A stretch of 64,000 nt of DNA from Perca fluviatilis (taxonomy: Eukaryota > Chordata > Actinopteri > Perciformes > Percidae), in assembly GCF_010015445.1 (NCBI RefSeq), contig NC_053116.1, positions 3,322,068 to 3,386,067 of the forward strand, written 5' to 3'. The notes under the pieces are model-generated. The model was not told where the DNA came from, searched no databases, and was given only the letters and a program-made list of their open reading frames with translations. Positions 1 through 11,465 of this stretch are shown piece after piece; positions within the stretch are counted from its first letter, which is position 1, and every line of letters begins with the position of its first letter. Made by a program: the position numbers and the translations under genes.

Positions 1-49
1 AGGTCATGGTGCAAAGGACCCTAGGGTGAAATTACTCCGAACCATCACT
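1..49. mobile_element. Right terminus of a TTAA-flanked long-inverted-repeat element (truncated by window edge)
   Basis: The first 49 bases match the right end of the elements at 32245-35558 and 43683-44551 (core GGACCCTAGGGTGAAATTAC, terminus AACCATCACT). TTAA follows at 50-53, as in the other copies. The rest of the element lies outside the window. Confidence 0.8.
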
Positions 50-119
50 TTAACTACTAATAATGTATTAAACTGCGTTTAATACAGTTTAAGATAATGA
101 CAAGAATATATAAACAAGT

Positions 120-546
120 TTGATTACACATCATCAGCTATGTTTAAAATGTAATCTATATGGTGACTTCCTTATGCATGCCTTTTGGTACTGCAAAGGA
201 ATTAAAAAGACTTGGGAGAGTATAGAGATTTGGTTATCTAAGTATACTAACAGAAAAATCATATTCTCTCCAAAAATGTGTATTTTTCAAGATATAGAGG
301 GAATAAGATATCCAACTAGTTGGCAGATACTTTTTTCCTCTCTTATCTTTAAAAAATGTATATTGCAAAACTGGAAAAATAAGGAAGCACCTTCAATAGA
401 GAATTGGAAGGCCCTAATTAAGTATTATCTGTGTATGGAAAGATCAATGTCAGAGGACAAAAATAAAAAGAAACAATTTGATAGCCAATGGAGCCAAATT
501 TATAATGCACTCTAGAGCATGTCTTTAGAACCCCCTTTATTATTTT

Positions 547-606
<60 letters not shown>

Positions 607-912
607 GGTGGGTGTGGGTGTGGGTGATCTGTATTGAATGAGGACCAGTAATGTGTGGGTAAATGGAGACGTGGGTGGGAGAGGTGGGTGGATGGTAGGG
701 TGGGTTGGTGGGGGTGGGTCGATATAATCAATAATAAGTATTGAGGGAAGCATAGTATATAAAAAATAGAGATGACATTCTGAAATCTGTCTTTATTGAT
801 TTATTTTCTTTTTGTTTATTTTTTTATTTGTTGTTTCGCCTTTATTTGATGTATTTCCTGGAACCAAATTATGATGACCCACAGAAATTAATAAAAATCA
901 ATTAAAAAAAAA
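120..912 (+). mobile_element. 3' end of an L1-type LINE (ORF2 C-terminus, 3' UTR, poly-A)
   Basis: An open frame at 120-515 encodes the C-terminal tail of a LINE ORF2. It has the zinc-knuckle-like arrangement C-x2-C...H-x-FWYC (CLKC near residue 8, HAFWYC near residue 20) typical of L1/Tx1 ORF2 ends. After the stop come a GT-rich 3' UTR and an A-rich tail near 890-915. The upstream reverse transcriptase and endonuclease are absent, so this is a 5'-truncated copy inserted beside the TTAA element end. The L1 versus Tx1 clade is not resolved by eye. Confidence 0.7.
551..603. repeat. (GT)n microsatellite
   Basis: Uninterrupted GT dinucleotides inside the LINE 3' UTR, followed by GGGT-rich sequence to about 720. 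Open frames across it are low-complexity artefacts. Confidence 0.95.
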
Positions 913-913
913 A

Positions 914-1289
914 AAAGCTCTGATATTGCAGTGGACACTGGGAGTCCGTTAGTGATTGGGGATTTCAGCTCAAGGGGCTTAGATTTGACCAATAGCCATG
1001 TGAAGTTCTGTTCTATATGTCCCTGTCTGCTTTGGACATGAACTGGGTGGGTTTGGGGGTGGGTGGGATAATTGGAGGGAAGTTACACACTGTTTTTCTT
1101 TTTTTACGTTGTTGATAATGTTTATATTGTATGTCACGTGGCTTAAAAACTTAAAAACTCAAAAAAAATTCCATGGTAACTTTAAAATAATAGGGTAGGT
1201 TTAGTAATAACGGGTTCAGTTCTAAACTATTCAAACGAAGGTGGAAACAATGACTACACAACATTATCAGAAAACTATTTACATATTAA
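914..1289 (+). other. A-rich-tailed segment, possible second LINE 3' end
   Basis: G/T-rich sequence ending in AACTTAAAAACTC plus an A run near 1166 resembles a LINE 3' UTR and tail. No coding motif is visible. 1167-1289 holds nothing recognised. Confidence 0.3.
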
Positions 1290-1392
1290 AGGGGTGATAG
1301 AATGCAAAACCGAGTTTACCTTGTCATAGTTAAATTACGACAGTTTGGTGGGTAAATAGGACATATATAGAACCTCAAAGTCCCATTGACAC
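1290..1392 (+). mobile_element. Left-end fragment of the AGGGGTGATAG TTAA element family
   Basis: TTAA at 1286-1289 is followed by AGGGGTGATAGAATGC and about 100 bases that match the left end of the complete element at 49192-51585. Homology stops near CCCATTGACACC. The other terminus is not found nearby, so this is a solo truncated end. Confidence 0.75.
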
Positions 1393-1775
1393 CTCTCTCC
1401 AGCTGCACTGTGTACTTTAGAAAGAATAAAGTTTGGACGGTTTTCAAGGATACTGAAAATGAACCACGGTCGTAAATGCAATACTGGCCCAGAGAAAAGT
1501 GTTTAGAATGAGTAGGCTAGATATTGGACAATGGAGCGGGACTTGTGGATCTTAGCGCAGCGGCGCAGAGGACGTGCCTGCAGGGATTCACTGTCCGCTA
1601 AATGTCCCCACGCTGAGACACTGAACTAGCTACAGGTGAGTTGTGATTCCTTGGTGGAGGTTTTTTATGACCCAGCTGGGGATATTTTCTCTCTGCGGTT
1701 TTAGCCGTGCTGGTGCTGCAGCCGCTGCTCGTGTCTGGGCATGTCTGTACTTTCAAGTCTATCGGTAACGTTAAC
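1393..1775. other. Unassigned sequence
   Basis: No coding or repeat homology within the window is recognised. The sequence becomes GC-rich near 1540-1700. Confidence 0.3.
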
Positions 1776-1821
1776 AGACTGTGTGTGTGTGTTTGTGTGG
1801 CAGTGGTGTGTGTGTGGCAGC

Positions 1822-1868
<47 letters not shown>

Positions 1869-2036
1869 CAGCGGTGTGTGTGGGGCAGCGGTGTGTGTGT
1901 GTGTGTGTGTGTGTCTGTGTGTGGGGCATCGATGTGTGTGTGGGGCAGCAGTGTGCATGTGTGTGTGGCAGCGGTGTGTGTGTGTGTGTATTTGTGGCAG
2001 CAGCGGTGTGTGTGTGTGTGTGTGGCAGTGGTGTGT

Positions 2037-2093
<57 letters not shown>

Positions 2094-2098
2094 GCAGC
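1776..2098. repeat. Compound GT minisatellite with GGCAGCGG interruptions
   Basis: Runs of GT separated by variants of GGCAGCGGT or GGGGCAGCGG form a higher-order array. Long open frames on both strands here encode only Cys-Val or His-Thr repeats and are artefacts. Confidence 0.9.
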
Positions 2099-2204
2099 GG
2101 TTTGTGTCGGGCAGTGGTAAAAAATGGAGAATACACATTGTGCACACTTTACACAGAGTGAGCAGTAGGGTTGTGCCGATGGACGATGCTGATGGACGAT
2201 ATCA

Positions 2205-3465
2205 TCAACTAAATGCACACTTCGTGCATTACTGCATTACTTCAAATACTAAGTTACTCCTCTAGTAAACTAGTATTCACATAAAATAAAACAATAAAAC
2301 ATTGAGACCATTCAACAAAGCACACTGGGTAATAACCTTGACAACTGGCCCGCCCAATCAGAAATTCAAAGTCAAGTGTGTTGGTGTGCAAAGCACCGCA
2401 ACAGTTACAACAACCATGGATTGCTGTTGTGGTCAACAACTGGAAACTTTATACATTGTTCATCTGCTATTTCATCACTAAATTCACTTCTGAGACTTTT
2501 TAATGCGAGAAATCAACTATGTAGAGCTCAAATATGGGCCGTTTTACGAAAATTTATGGCTAATTGCAAATTTTGTGATTTACGAAGCTCCACAGTCTGA
2601 CGTGACAGCCAGCGGGTGTCTGCCGAGATCACAGTGGAGTTGCTTTCTTTGAGAATGCAACCCTATAGCTAACTGCGCTACCTGTTGCCAAAGTATCGTC
2701 ACTGAAATGGAGCTGGAACATAATGAAGCTGACTACCTCAAAGGTTTCATGTTGCCTCTACCTCAAGCACCCACGGAAAATACTAAGCATCCACGTGTGC
2801 CAGACTGCCTGTAGGTTACATTCATTTAAAATTAAACATTGCAGTTTGTGCTAAGTGGAGCGTGTGAGCACTGATCGCGGTTACGTGTCAGTTAAACTTC
2901 TCATCTCCAGTCCTATCTGTATTAGTGAGAAGTGTTGCTGTCGCAATCTCTTGTAGAGAATTATAACTTTGAAAAACCACAGGTTCCAGTTAATCCAGCC
3001 AGCTCACAGCGGGTCTGTGAAGGTGGAGAGGCCAGGCAGCAAGCCAGCGACCCCCGCAGGCACCGGCTGGCTGTCACGTCAGACTGTAGAGCTTCTGAAC
3101 TCCGACACAGTCTAACCAAATTTGCAATAAGCCATACATTTTCGTAAAACGGCCCATATTTGAGCTTTACATAGTTGATTTATCACATAAAAAAGTCTCA
3201 AAAGTGAATTTAGTGATGAAATAGCAGACGAACAATGTATAAAGTTTCCAGTTGTTTGCCACAACAGCAATCCATGGTTGTTGTGATTGTTACAGCGCTT
3301 TGCACACCAACACAATTTCTGATTGGGCAGGCCAGCTGTCAAGGTAGGTTATTACCCAGTGTGCTTTGTTGAATGGTCTCAATGTTTAATTTCACGTGAA
3401 TACTAGTTTACTAGAGGAGTAACTTAGTATTTGAAGTAATGCAGTAAGCGTGCATTTAGTTTCCA
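2205..3465. mobile_element. Foldback element with about 400-bp inverted arms
   Basis: Sequence from about 2205 to 2630 is repeated in inverted orientation from about 3465 back to 3045. The arms begin AACTAAATGCAC and end GTGCATTTAGTT. The core 2631-3044 is unpaired. Arm sequence 2470-2590 also matches, in both orientations, the inner arms of the element at 49192-51585. The flank 2166-2204 (TAGGGTTGTGCCGATGG) looks like a hAT end, so the element may sit in an older hAT. No target-site duplication was found and there is no transposase. Confidence 0.75.
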
Positions 3466-3880
3466 TGCTTATTGTGTTTCCACAACAATGTTGCTGAGTA
3501 AATGGCCACCATAACAGTGGATTGTGATATGTAAGATGAGACAGCAGAGGTTAAGTCATGTATGTCATGATTGTAAAAAACAGTGGCTATTTGTACACAT
3601 TTGCCAAGCGCAAACCAGTACAGATGGTATCAATAAATAGTTGGGGAGGGTCATGCCTCTTTTCTCAATAATTTTAGAGGGTCATAGAAAAATGTATTGC
3701 TGTCGAAGGGAGGGTCAAGTCGATTTTGACTAAAGATCCCAAAACTCTTCCGGTGGCCCCTTAAACAAAAAACGAACAGTCCCTAAAAGACATTAGTGAA
3801 ACCCTCTGTGTGCATTCATTAATACTGAGATTAGATTTCTGGGACTCTTCAGTCTGGACTAACCTCTTTCCTTCACTCAC

Positions 3881-4029
3881 CTCCTCCTTCTTCCTCTTGC
3901 TCCATCACTTTCCTCTTGCCCTCCTTTTTCTCCTCCTTCTCCTTGTGTTTCTGCATGTACTCGGCGATAACGTTGGGGCAGTCCAGTAATGCAGTAAGGT
4001 TGTCTTGCGGCTCCCATGTGTTATCCTCA
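3881..4029 (-). pseudogene. HP1/chromobox chromodomain exon, copy A
   Basis: On the minus strand an AG acceptor (CTTTCCAG) at 4030-4031 and a GTGAGT donor at 3875-3880 bound a 149-bp exon. It encodes the second half of an HP1-type chromodomain (EDNTWEP...DCPNVIAEYMQKHK) and the start of a Lys/Glu-rich hinge. HP1 proteins bind methylated H3K9 in heterochromatin. Its phase fits the exon at 10111-10270, where split codon GA+T gives the family's GFSDEDNTWEP. Four extra residues (TALL) sit between DN-L and DCP, and the end is shifted relative to copy B (149 versus 169 bp, different exit phase). No chromoshadow exon lies downstream within the window. Probably a decaying duplicate, though a divergent functional gene is not excluded. 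Confidence 0.75.
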
Positions 4030-4117
4030 CTGGAAAGGTGAGCGCAGACAGAAGAAAATCTCGTCAGGCTTTGTTTTTAGGCAATAAATTCTCACTCTAA
4101 TTGCTAATTCGTATTAT

Positions 4118-5026
4118 CCATCCATCCATTTTCGTCCGCTTATCCAGGGTCGGGACGCGGGGGCAGCAGCTCCAGCAGGGGACCCCAAACTTCCCTTTCC
4201 CGAGCCACATTAACCAGCTCTGACTGGGGGATCCCGAGACGTTCCCAGGCCAGGTTGGAGATATAATCCCTCCACCTAGTCCTGGGTCGTCCCCGAGGCC
4301 TCCTCCCAGAGGGACGTGCCTGGAACACCTCCCTAGGGAGGCACCCAGGGGGCATCCTTACTAGATGCCCAAATCACCTCAACTGGCTCTTTTCGACGCA
4401 AAGGAGTAGCGGCTCTACTCCGAGCTCCTCACGGATGATTGAGCTTCTCACCTTATCTCTAAGGGAGACGCCAGCCACCCTCCTGAGGAAACCCATTTCG
4501 GCCGTTTGTACCCTTCATGACCATAGGTGAGGGTAGGAACGAAAATTGACTGGTAGATCGAGAGGTTTGCCTTCTGGCTCAATTCTCTTTTCATCACAAC
4601 GGTGCGATAAATTGAATGTAATACCGCACCCGCTGCGCCGAATCTCCGACCAATCTCCCGCTCCATTGTCCCCTCACTCACGAACAAGACCCCAAGGTAC
4701 TTGAACTCCTTCACTTGGGGTAAGGACTCATTCCCTACCTGGAGTAGGCACTCCATCGGTTTCCTGCTGAGAACAATGGTCTCAGATTTAGAGGTGCTGA
4801 TCCTCATCCCAGGCGCTTCACACTCAGCTGCGAACCAATCCAGTGAGTGCTGAAGGTCGCTGGCTGATGATGCCATCAGGACCACATCATCTGCAAAAAG
4901 CGGCGATGAGATCCCCAGCCCACCGAACTGCAACCCCTCCCCACCCCGACTACGCCTCGATATCCTGTCCATAAATATTACAAACAGGATTGGTGACAAA
5001 GCGCATCCCTGGCGGAGGCCAATCCT
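4118..5026 (-). mobile_element. 5'-truncated LINE (reverse transcriptase C-terminal part) inserted in the cbx intron
   Basis: The minus-strand reading has RT motifs including LFADDVVLMA and KEFKYLGVLF, then a C-terminal GRRPRGRPRTRWRDYI block. It ends in ATGGATGGATGG repeats (+ strand CCATCCATCC at 4118), a common tail of teleost Rex/RTE-like LINEs. The body is broken by frameshifts. It is flanked by the 10-bp duplication TTCGTATTAT (4108-4117 and 5027-5036). The paralogous intron at about 11718-11728 keeps the uninterrupted site. The clade assignment is tentative. Confidence 0.85.
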
Positions 5027-5036
5027 TTCGTATTAT

Positions 5037-5389
5037 TCCTTTTTCTATTGCCATTTCGTAAGGTTATTTGCATGTCTGCAACTTAGTGTCAAAATACCGA
5101 ACCTTCAACTTTTAGGGAATTTGTAGGGTACAGATTTGATCATTGGCAAATTATCAAAGATGTTTTATCAATATTAATAAAGTTATGAATATGGTTATTA
5201 ATAACTTTATCAAATCGACAAACAATCAAAACGGGGCACCATCCTGCAAGTCAGGGACCAATAATCAAACTGTGGAACAGTCTCATTTCTGTGGTAGGCT
5301 AATCCTTTAAAAGGAAACAAGGGAAGGGGTGAATTCGAGCACGGACCTGTGTTCAACCAGCAATTATTACAATAAGTACACAAATAATC
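5037..5389. other. cbx intron remainder and unassigned sequence
   Basis: 5037-5117 continues the cbx intron homologous to 11727-11803. Homology ends at about 5118, where a 4.9-kb block absent from copy B begins. 5118-5380 holds no recognised gene. Confidence 0.5.
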
Positions 5390-6154
5390 TAGCCTGGATG
5401 CCAGCCGAACTTAGCCCTGCCCACAAAATTCGAGGTCGGGAAGTTTGGTCTGGAGTCGCTCCGTTGAGAAGCAATTATTGCCCGAACAGGATCTGTTCGG
5501 ACCAATCAGATTGTCGGAAAGATGATCAACAGTAACATAATCAATCACGTCACCAAAGAACGCTTGGGTTGAATTTGTTGAGGTGTAGATTCCACCATCG
5601 CGTCTGTTACAGAAGATATCGACAGCGCATTCATTTTAAAATCCTCAGCGGAGGAGCCTCAACAACTGCCCGAAAGCACAGTAGCATTATATGGTGGAGA
5701 GAGATAGAGAGAGACTGAAGAGAGAGAGAGCGTTATATGGTGGAGAGACATAGAGAGAGACTGAAGAGAGGGGCCACCGGCGCTAGAACCAAGCCGTGAA
5801 TCAGAGAAATAAAACGTGTTTTCGCCGATCCATCTCTAGAAATGCAACTGTAGCGAGCATGTCACTATCATTAACGTTATCCACATTTATATTTACAAGA
5901 AACAAATGATATATCCAGCTTCAAAAAAGTCTAAAAGTCGGAAGTTTGAACGAATGCATTGTGCAAAGAGTGGTTGCTATGGAGACGATACACAGTATTG
6001 ATTTCCGTTGCTCTGATTGGTTAGAGGTCTATCCAATGAATGCAGAGGCATTTTTTTTCCTGGTTCGGTTGGAACACGCCCCATAATCACAGCCCAATGG
6101 AGCGGTTTCAGACTCATATTCTGACTAGAATCTGAGTATGACCACGTCAGGCTA
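5390..6154. mobile_element. Non-autonomous DNA element with TAGCCTG termini
   Basis: The left end TAGCCTGGATGCC and right end ACGTCAGGCTA form short inverted termini. The 9-bp direct repeat CAAATAATC flanks them (5381-5389 and 6155-6163). No transposase is visible. The interior contains two copies of a GA-rich unit (5695-5770). The ends resemble those of the element at 45340-45743. An 8-9 bp duplication suggests a hAT or Mutator-like mobiliser. Confidence 0.75.
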
Positions 6155-6308
6155 CAAATAATCACAAACAACTGCTAATTAAAGAATAGTAGAATTTATT
6201 AACGTCACAATTATCAGTAGCCAATCAATAATCCTTCAATAAAAAACGTATATACCTTTTACAATATCACAACCAAAAGCAAAAACAGCAAACCTGTAGC
6301 ATGGACAC

Positions 6309-6361
<53 letters not shown>

Positions 6362-7110
6362 TGAGTGAGTGAGTGAAAGAGGAGGGGGCGGTGTCGAAAT
6401 GTAGTTCTAACACAAAGACTACCAAAATGGCTACTCCTTTGAGCTGCGCAAAATTATTTAGCCTCAAGAGGGCGGTAGTGGTGCTAGGTGCACGAGGAGA
6501 GGTTGATGAGGCCGAGGGGGTTGCTAAGCAACGCGCACAATTAGCCCGTGGCTTGTATTCTAGGCCATGTGTTAGCTCTGTACAAACGCTATGCAGACTC
6601 CACGTGGTTAAGCTAGCAGCTTTAGCTCGGGAGCTACATGGCTAGCTTGCAGAAAACAGCTGTTTACCATGGCCTGCGTGTGTGTGTGTGTGTGTGTGTA
6701 GTTAGTAAAAGAAGAAAGGGTAAAGAAAGAGTCACACTGATCTTAGTTATCAATAATGACCCGCCCCCCTCAGCCACTCAGGTCTGGACCAAACGTGCAG
6801 TTAGGGTAGACTCTGAGACTTTTGTCTTACTGAGGGGAAACGGTCATTATAACCACTCCAGTGGCTTACAGCTGATTTTCCGCAATTATCTCGCAGACAG
6901 TAACTAAACTCTGTGAAAGGAGTGTTAGCAGGTAGCAATTACAGTTTTACCAAGCTACTCAACACAACATATCAACAGTATCGTGATCAATGATACATTT
7001 ACAGAAACAGATTAATAATCACATATGGACCAGTACATGATTAAAATCAGATCAATTAATGGCAAACAAGTGGTAGCGATAACCTTTGCTCATTACTAAA
7101 ACAAACCAAA
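6155..7110. repeat. Unassigned sequence with GT microsatellites
   Basis: (GT)n at 6312-6361, followed by GTGA repeats, and a shorter GT run at 6677-6699. The rest shows no convincing gene or repeat family. Confidence 0.6.
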
Positions 7111-9378
7111 CAATTCAATTCAATTCAATTTTATTTATAGTATCAAATCATAACAAGAGTTCTCTCGAGACACTTTACAGATAGAGTAAGTCTAGACCAC
7201 ACTCTATAAATTCCAAAACCCCAACAATTACAGTAATTCCCTCAAGAGCAAGCTTTAGCAGTGGCTATTGCGACAGTGGCAAGGAAAAACTCCCTTTTAG
7301 GAAGAAACCTCGGCAGACGCAGACTCTTGGTAGGCGGTGTCTGATGGGCCGGTTGGGGGTGTGATGAACAGTGGCAATAATAGTCACATTAAAGATAATG
7401 GAACAGTGACTTCGAAGGTCATCGTGGAAGTTCATGTCATAGCAGGGCACATCGTGTCATACTGAGTAGTGCAGTCTCCTATACCGGATCCTGACTACTC
7501 TGTGCATAGGAACATCACAGCAGGGCGTTGCGGGATGTGACGTGGCACTGCAGAGCATGGGTGGATGCGGCGGATGCAGCAGGACGCAGCAGGATGCGGC
7601 CGGGAATTGCAGAGAATCATAAGGACTCCGGGGAGTAAACTCCCCAGAGCTAGATTAGTAACAAGCATTTCTGGGACAGGATGCATACAAAAGTAACAAG
7701 TAGAGATGAGAGAGCAGCTCAGTGTGTCATAGGAAGGAAGGAGCTTCCCCAGCAGTCTAGAATTATAATAGCATAACTAAGAGAGGCAGGTTAAAGAGAG
7801 GTTTATAAAAGTAACTGTGTGCACATCCCACCTTCTGGCAGGTGCAGGACAAATGAAAATACTTAAAACGAAAATAATATAATGTCCGCAACACTGCTTT
7901 AAACTCCCATATTTAATATAAAAATGCAACGTTTCGACCCAGCTGGGTCTTCTTCAGGTAAAGAGAGGTGCCTGGTCGGGCTAGAACTCTCCCCAACCGG
8001 ATCGGGCTGTACTGGCCTGCCTCCCTCTACTCTCGCTATATTATTAATTATATAATAAATAAAACTGATGACTACGAAGAGAAGCAGGTGGGCCGGGTTA
8101 GGTGGATGCTGCAACTCCTCACTCCCTAACTATAAGCTTTATCAAAGAGGAGGGTTTTCAGTTTACTCTTAAATGTGGTGACGGTGTCTGCCCCTCAAAC
8201 CCAAAGTGGGAGCTGGTTCCACAGGAGCGGAGCCTGATAGCTGAAGGCTCTGGCCCCCAGTCTACTTTTAGAGACTCTAAGAACCACAAGTAGCTCCGCA
8301 TTCTGGGAGCGTAGTGCTCTACTAGGACAATAAGGTACTAAGAGCTCTTATAGGTATGATGGTGCTTGACCATTTAGAGCTTTGTAAGTCAGGAGGAGGA
8401 TTTTAAATTTGATCCTAGATTTCACAGGAAGCCAGTGCAGAGAAGCCAATCAGGAGAAATATGATGTCTTCTCTTAGTTCTCGTCAGAACACGTGCTGCA
8501 GCATTCTGGATCAGCTGGAGAGTCTTAAGGGACTTATTTGAGCTACCTGATAATAAGGAATTGCAGTAGTCTAGTCTAGAACTAACGAATGCATGGACTA
8601 GTTTTTCAGCATCGTTTTGAGACAGGATATTCCTAATTTTGGCAATGTTACGAAGATGGAAAAAGGCTGTTCTTGAGGTTTGTTTTAAGTGGGCGTTGAA
8701 GGATATATCCTGATCAAAAATAACTCCTAAATTTCTGACAGTAGTGTTGGAGGCCAGGGCAATACCATCCAGAGTAGCTATATCTTTAGATAATGAAGTT
8801 CGGGGGTGCGTTGGTCCCATCACAATAACTTCAGTTTTGTCTGAGTTTAACATCAGGAATTTGTGGGTCATCCAGGATTTTATATCTTTAATACACGCTT
8901 GAAGTTTAGCTAACTGACCACTTTCGTCTGGCTTAATTGACAGATATAATTGGGTATCGTCTGCGTAACAGTGAAAGTTAATTGAGTGTTTCCTAATAAT
9001 ATTACCTAGAGGAAGCATATATAAGGAAAATAGAATTGGTCCAAGCACTGAGCCTTGAGGAACACCATGGCTAACTTTAGCGTGCTTGGAGGGTTTATCG
9101 TTAATGTTAACAAATTGGGATCGCTCAGAGAAGTAGGACTTAAACCAGCTTAGTGCGATTCCTTTAATGCCAACTAAGTGTTCCAGTCTCTGTAACAGGA
9201 TGGTATGGTCAATAGTGTCAAATGCAGCACTAAGATCTAGTAAAACAAGGATGGAGGCAAGTCCTTTGTCTGCAGCAGTTAGAAGGTCGTTAGTAATTTT
9301 CACCAGTGCCGTCTCTGTGCTATGATTCTTTCTAAATCCTGATTGAAAATCATCAAATAAACTATTGCTCAAACACAC
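7111..9378 (-). mobile_element. L2-clade LINE, 5'-truncated
   Basis: A minus-strand frame of about 318 aa at 8422-9378 carries L2/Jockey-type reverse transcriptase. It has the palm block LDLSAAFDTIDH, VPQGSVLGPILF, and catalytic YADD within HCYADDTQLYL (the family's FADD/YADD motif), then NLGVIFD and SSRLDYCN. The C-terminus and 3' UTR continue to 7111, ending in ATTGA-type pentamer repeats. The start lies in the middle of the RT, so the endonuclease is lost. A fragment at about 7830-8095 looks like an insertion into the 3' part. The same 3' region occurs in opposite orientation at 15344-16034. The coding region is closed before the C-terminus by a frameshift. Confidence 0.85.
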
Positions 9379-10009
9379 AAATTCTAACGTCTGCCCAGAA
9401 CTGTGTAAGCCTTACTGTGTGTTGTTTGTCAGTTAATCTCTCGCCAGAGGTTAACGACCGGTGCGTCCAGAGCAGTGGATGAAACGCGATCCAAGTCGAC
9501 AAGCAAGAAAACGGGAACGTTGTCCTCTTTTTCCTTGAATCCGGGCTGATTAAACCCACTGCAGATGTGAGGAAATACTGGGTCAGTATTTCCTCGGATC
9601 CCCTATGTATCTGAAAGATAGTTGGTGTCCCAGCTCAATCTCGACCGGCGAGGTGAGGCTGGTTAGCTAGTTCGAACAGCTGAGCAGTGCGTCTTCTTTC
9701 AGTTATTACCATTCAAGAGCCGGGATTTTTGGGTGATCAGGCTATTTATACCTCATGCTGTGTTTATGGTCCCGCTGAACCAATAGGAAGACTCGAAACT
9801 CTTGAAAGTGTGAAGACTACAATCTTGTAGTTCTTTGACTTCCTGCCAGTTGTGAGGCTCTTTCCCCTCTGGCTGGGACTTTTGCATAGAGGTGTGAATT
9901 AACCAGGATTCCTTTGTCTTGCCCAAATGTGTCTTTTGTCTCTGCGGTCAGCTCAATACGAGGCCTTTTTGGTTAAAATCAGGTTTAACCAACTGCTTGG
10001 TCCCAACAA
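9379..10009. other. Unassigned sequence within the expanded cbx intron
   Basis: No coding homology is seen. A short hairpin, AGGAAATACTG...CAGTATTTCCT, lies near 9570-9592. It belongs to the block absent from cbx copy B. Confidence 0.3.
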
Positions 10010-10109
10010 TACAATGCCTAAATTTATACTGTAGATTATTTGCAATTTGTAAATGTAAATCTCAGGACCAAGAACACCAAGTACCAAGTATATTATAGAC
10101 TAATACTTA

Positions 10110-10580
<471 letters not shown>

Positions 10581-10796
10581 TCAAGGAGTTAGGCTACTAA
10601 TCATTTGCACAAATTAACAGTTGTAGCTAGGGCTGCACAATATATCCTAAATGTTGCGCTAACTTGAAACGGGTAAACCTCGTGGTGCATTCAAAGTTAT
10701 TGTAAAATACCCTTTTCTCATCTGTTTTTGTCGTTCAACAGCAGTTTACTGGTGAAATAAGTTATTATTGTGATGTTATTATTTAAAGGTCCCATG

Positions 10797-11186
10797 GCAT
10801 GAAAATGTCACTTTATGAGATTTTTTAACATTAATATGAGTTCCCCCAGCCTGCATATGGTCACCCAGTGGCTAGAAATGGCGATAGGTGTAAACCGAGC
10901 CCTGGGTATCCTGCTCTGCCTTTGAGAAAATGAAAGCTTAGATGGGCCGATCTGGAATCTTGCTCCTTATGAGGTCATAAGGAGCAAGATTACCTCCCCT
11001 TTCTCTGCTTTGCCCGCCCAGAGAGAGGCATCATGGCTTTCAAACGAGCAAAGTGGCAGTTGGTCAAGGCCACACCCCCACTCGCCACCTTGCCCCCCCC
11101 CCTCAGGAAAGAGACTTCAGATACGGTATCAGGGGACCACTAAGGTCTATATAAAAGCATCCAAAGAGAACCATGTCACGGGACCT
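10797..11186. mobile_element. TTAA-flanked MITE (AGGTCCCATG family), copy 1
   Basis: Termini AGGTCCCATGGCATG and CATGTCACGGGACCT are inverted and flanked by TTAA (10793-10796, 11187-11190). A longer copy lies at 37227-37748. This copy lacks two internal segments present there. It contains the hairpin GCTCCTTATGAGG/TCATAAGGAGC. No transposase. Confidence 0.85.
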
Positions 11187-11465
11187 TTAATTAATCATTT
11201 AAATCCCTCCCTTTTCTATGCTGATCTGAAAAATGTATCCGATCTGTGACTCAAAACCGTGATCCAAACCGAACCGTGAGTTTGGTGATCCATTGCACCC
11301 CTACTATTTTGCATGTATTCATATGCATGTGCATATTGCAATGTTGAGAGTCATTTACATATAAATCCTAAAAGACATTTGTGAAACCCTCTGTGTGCAT
11401 TCATTAATATTGAGATTAGATTTCTGGGACTCTTCAGTCTGGAGTAACCTCTTTCCTTAACTCAC

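Noticed and set aside
1598..2265. Several overlapping 120-200 aa frames rich in Cys-Val or His-Thr on both strands
   Set aside because: They are translations of a GT/CA minisatellite; no codon bias or start context, and present in all frames.
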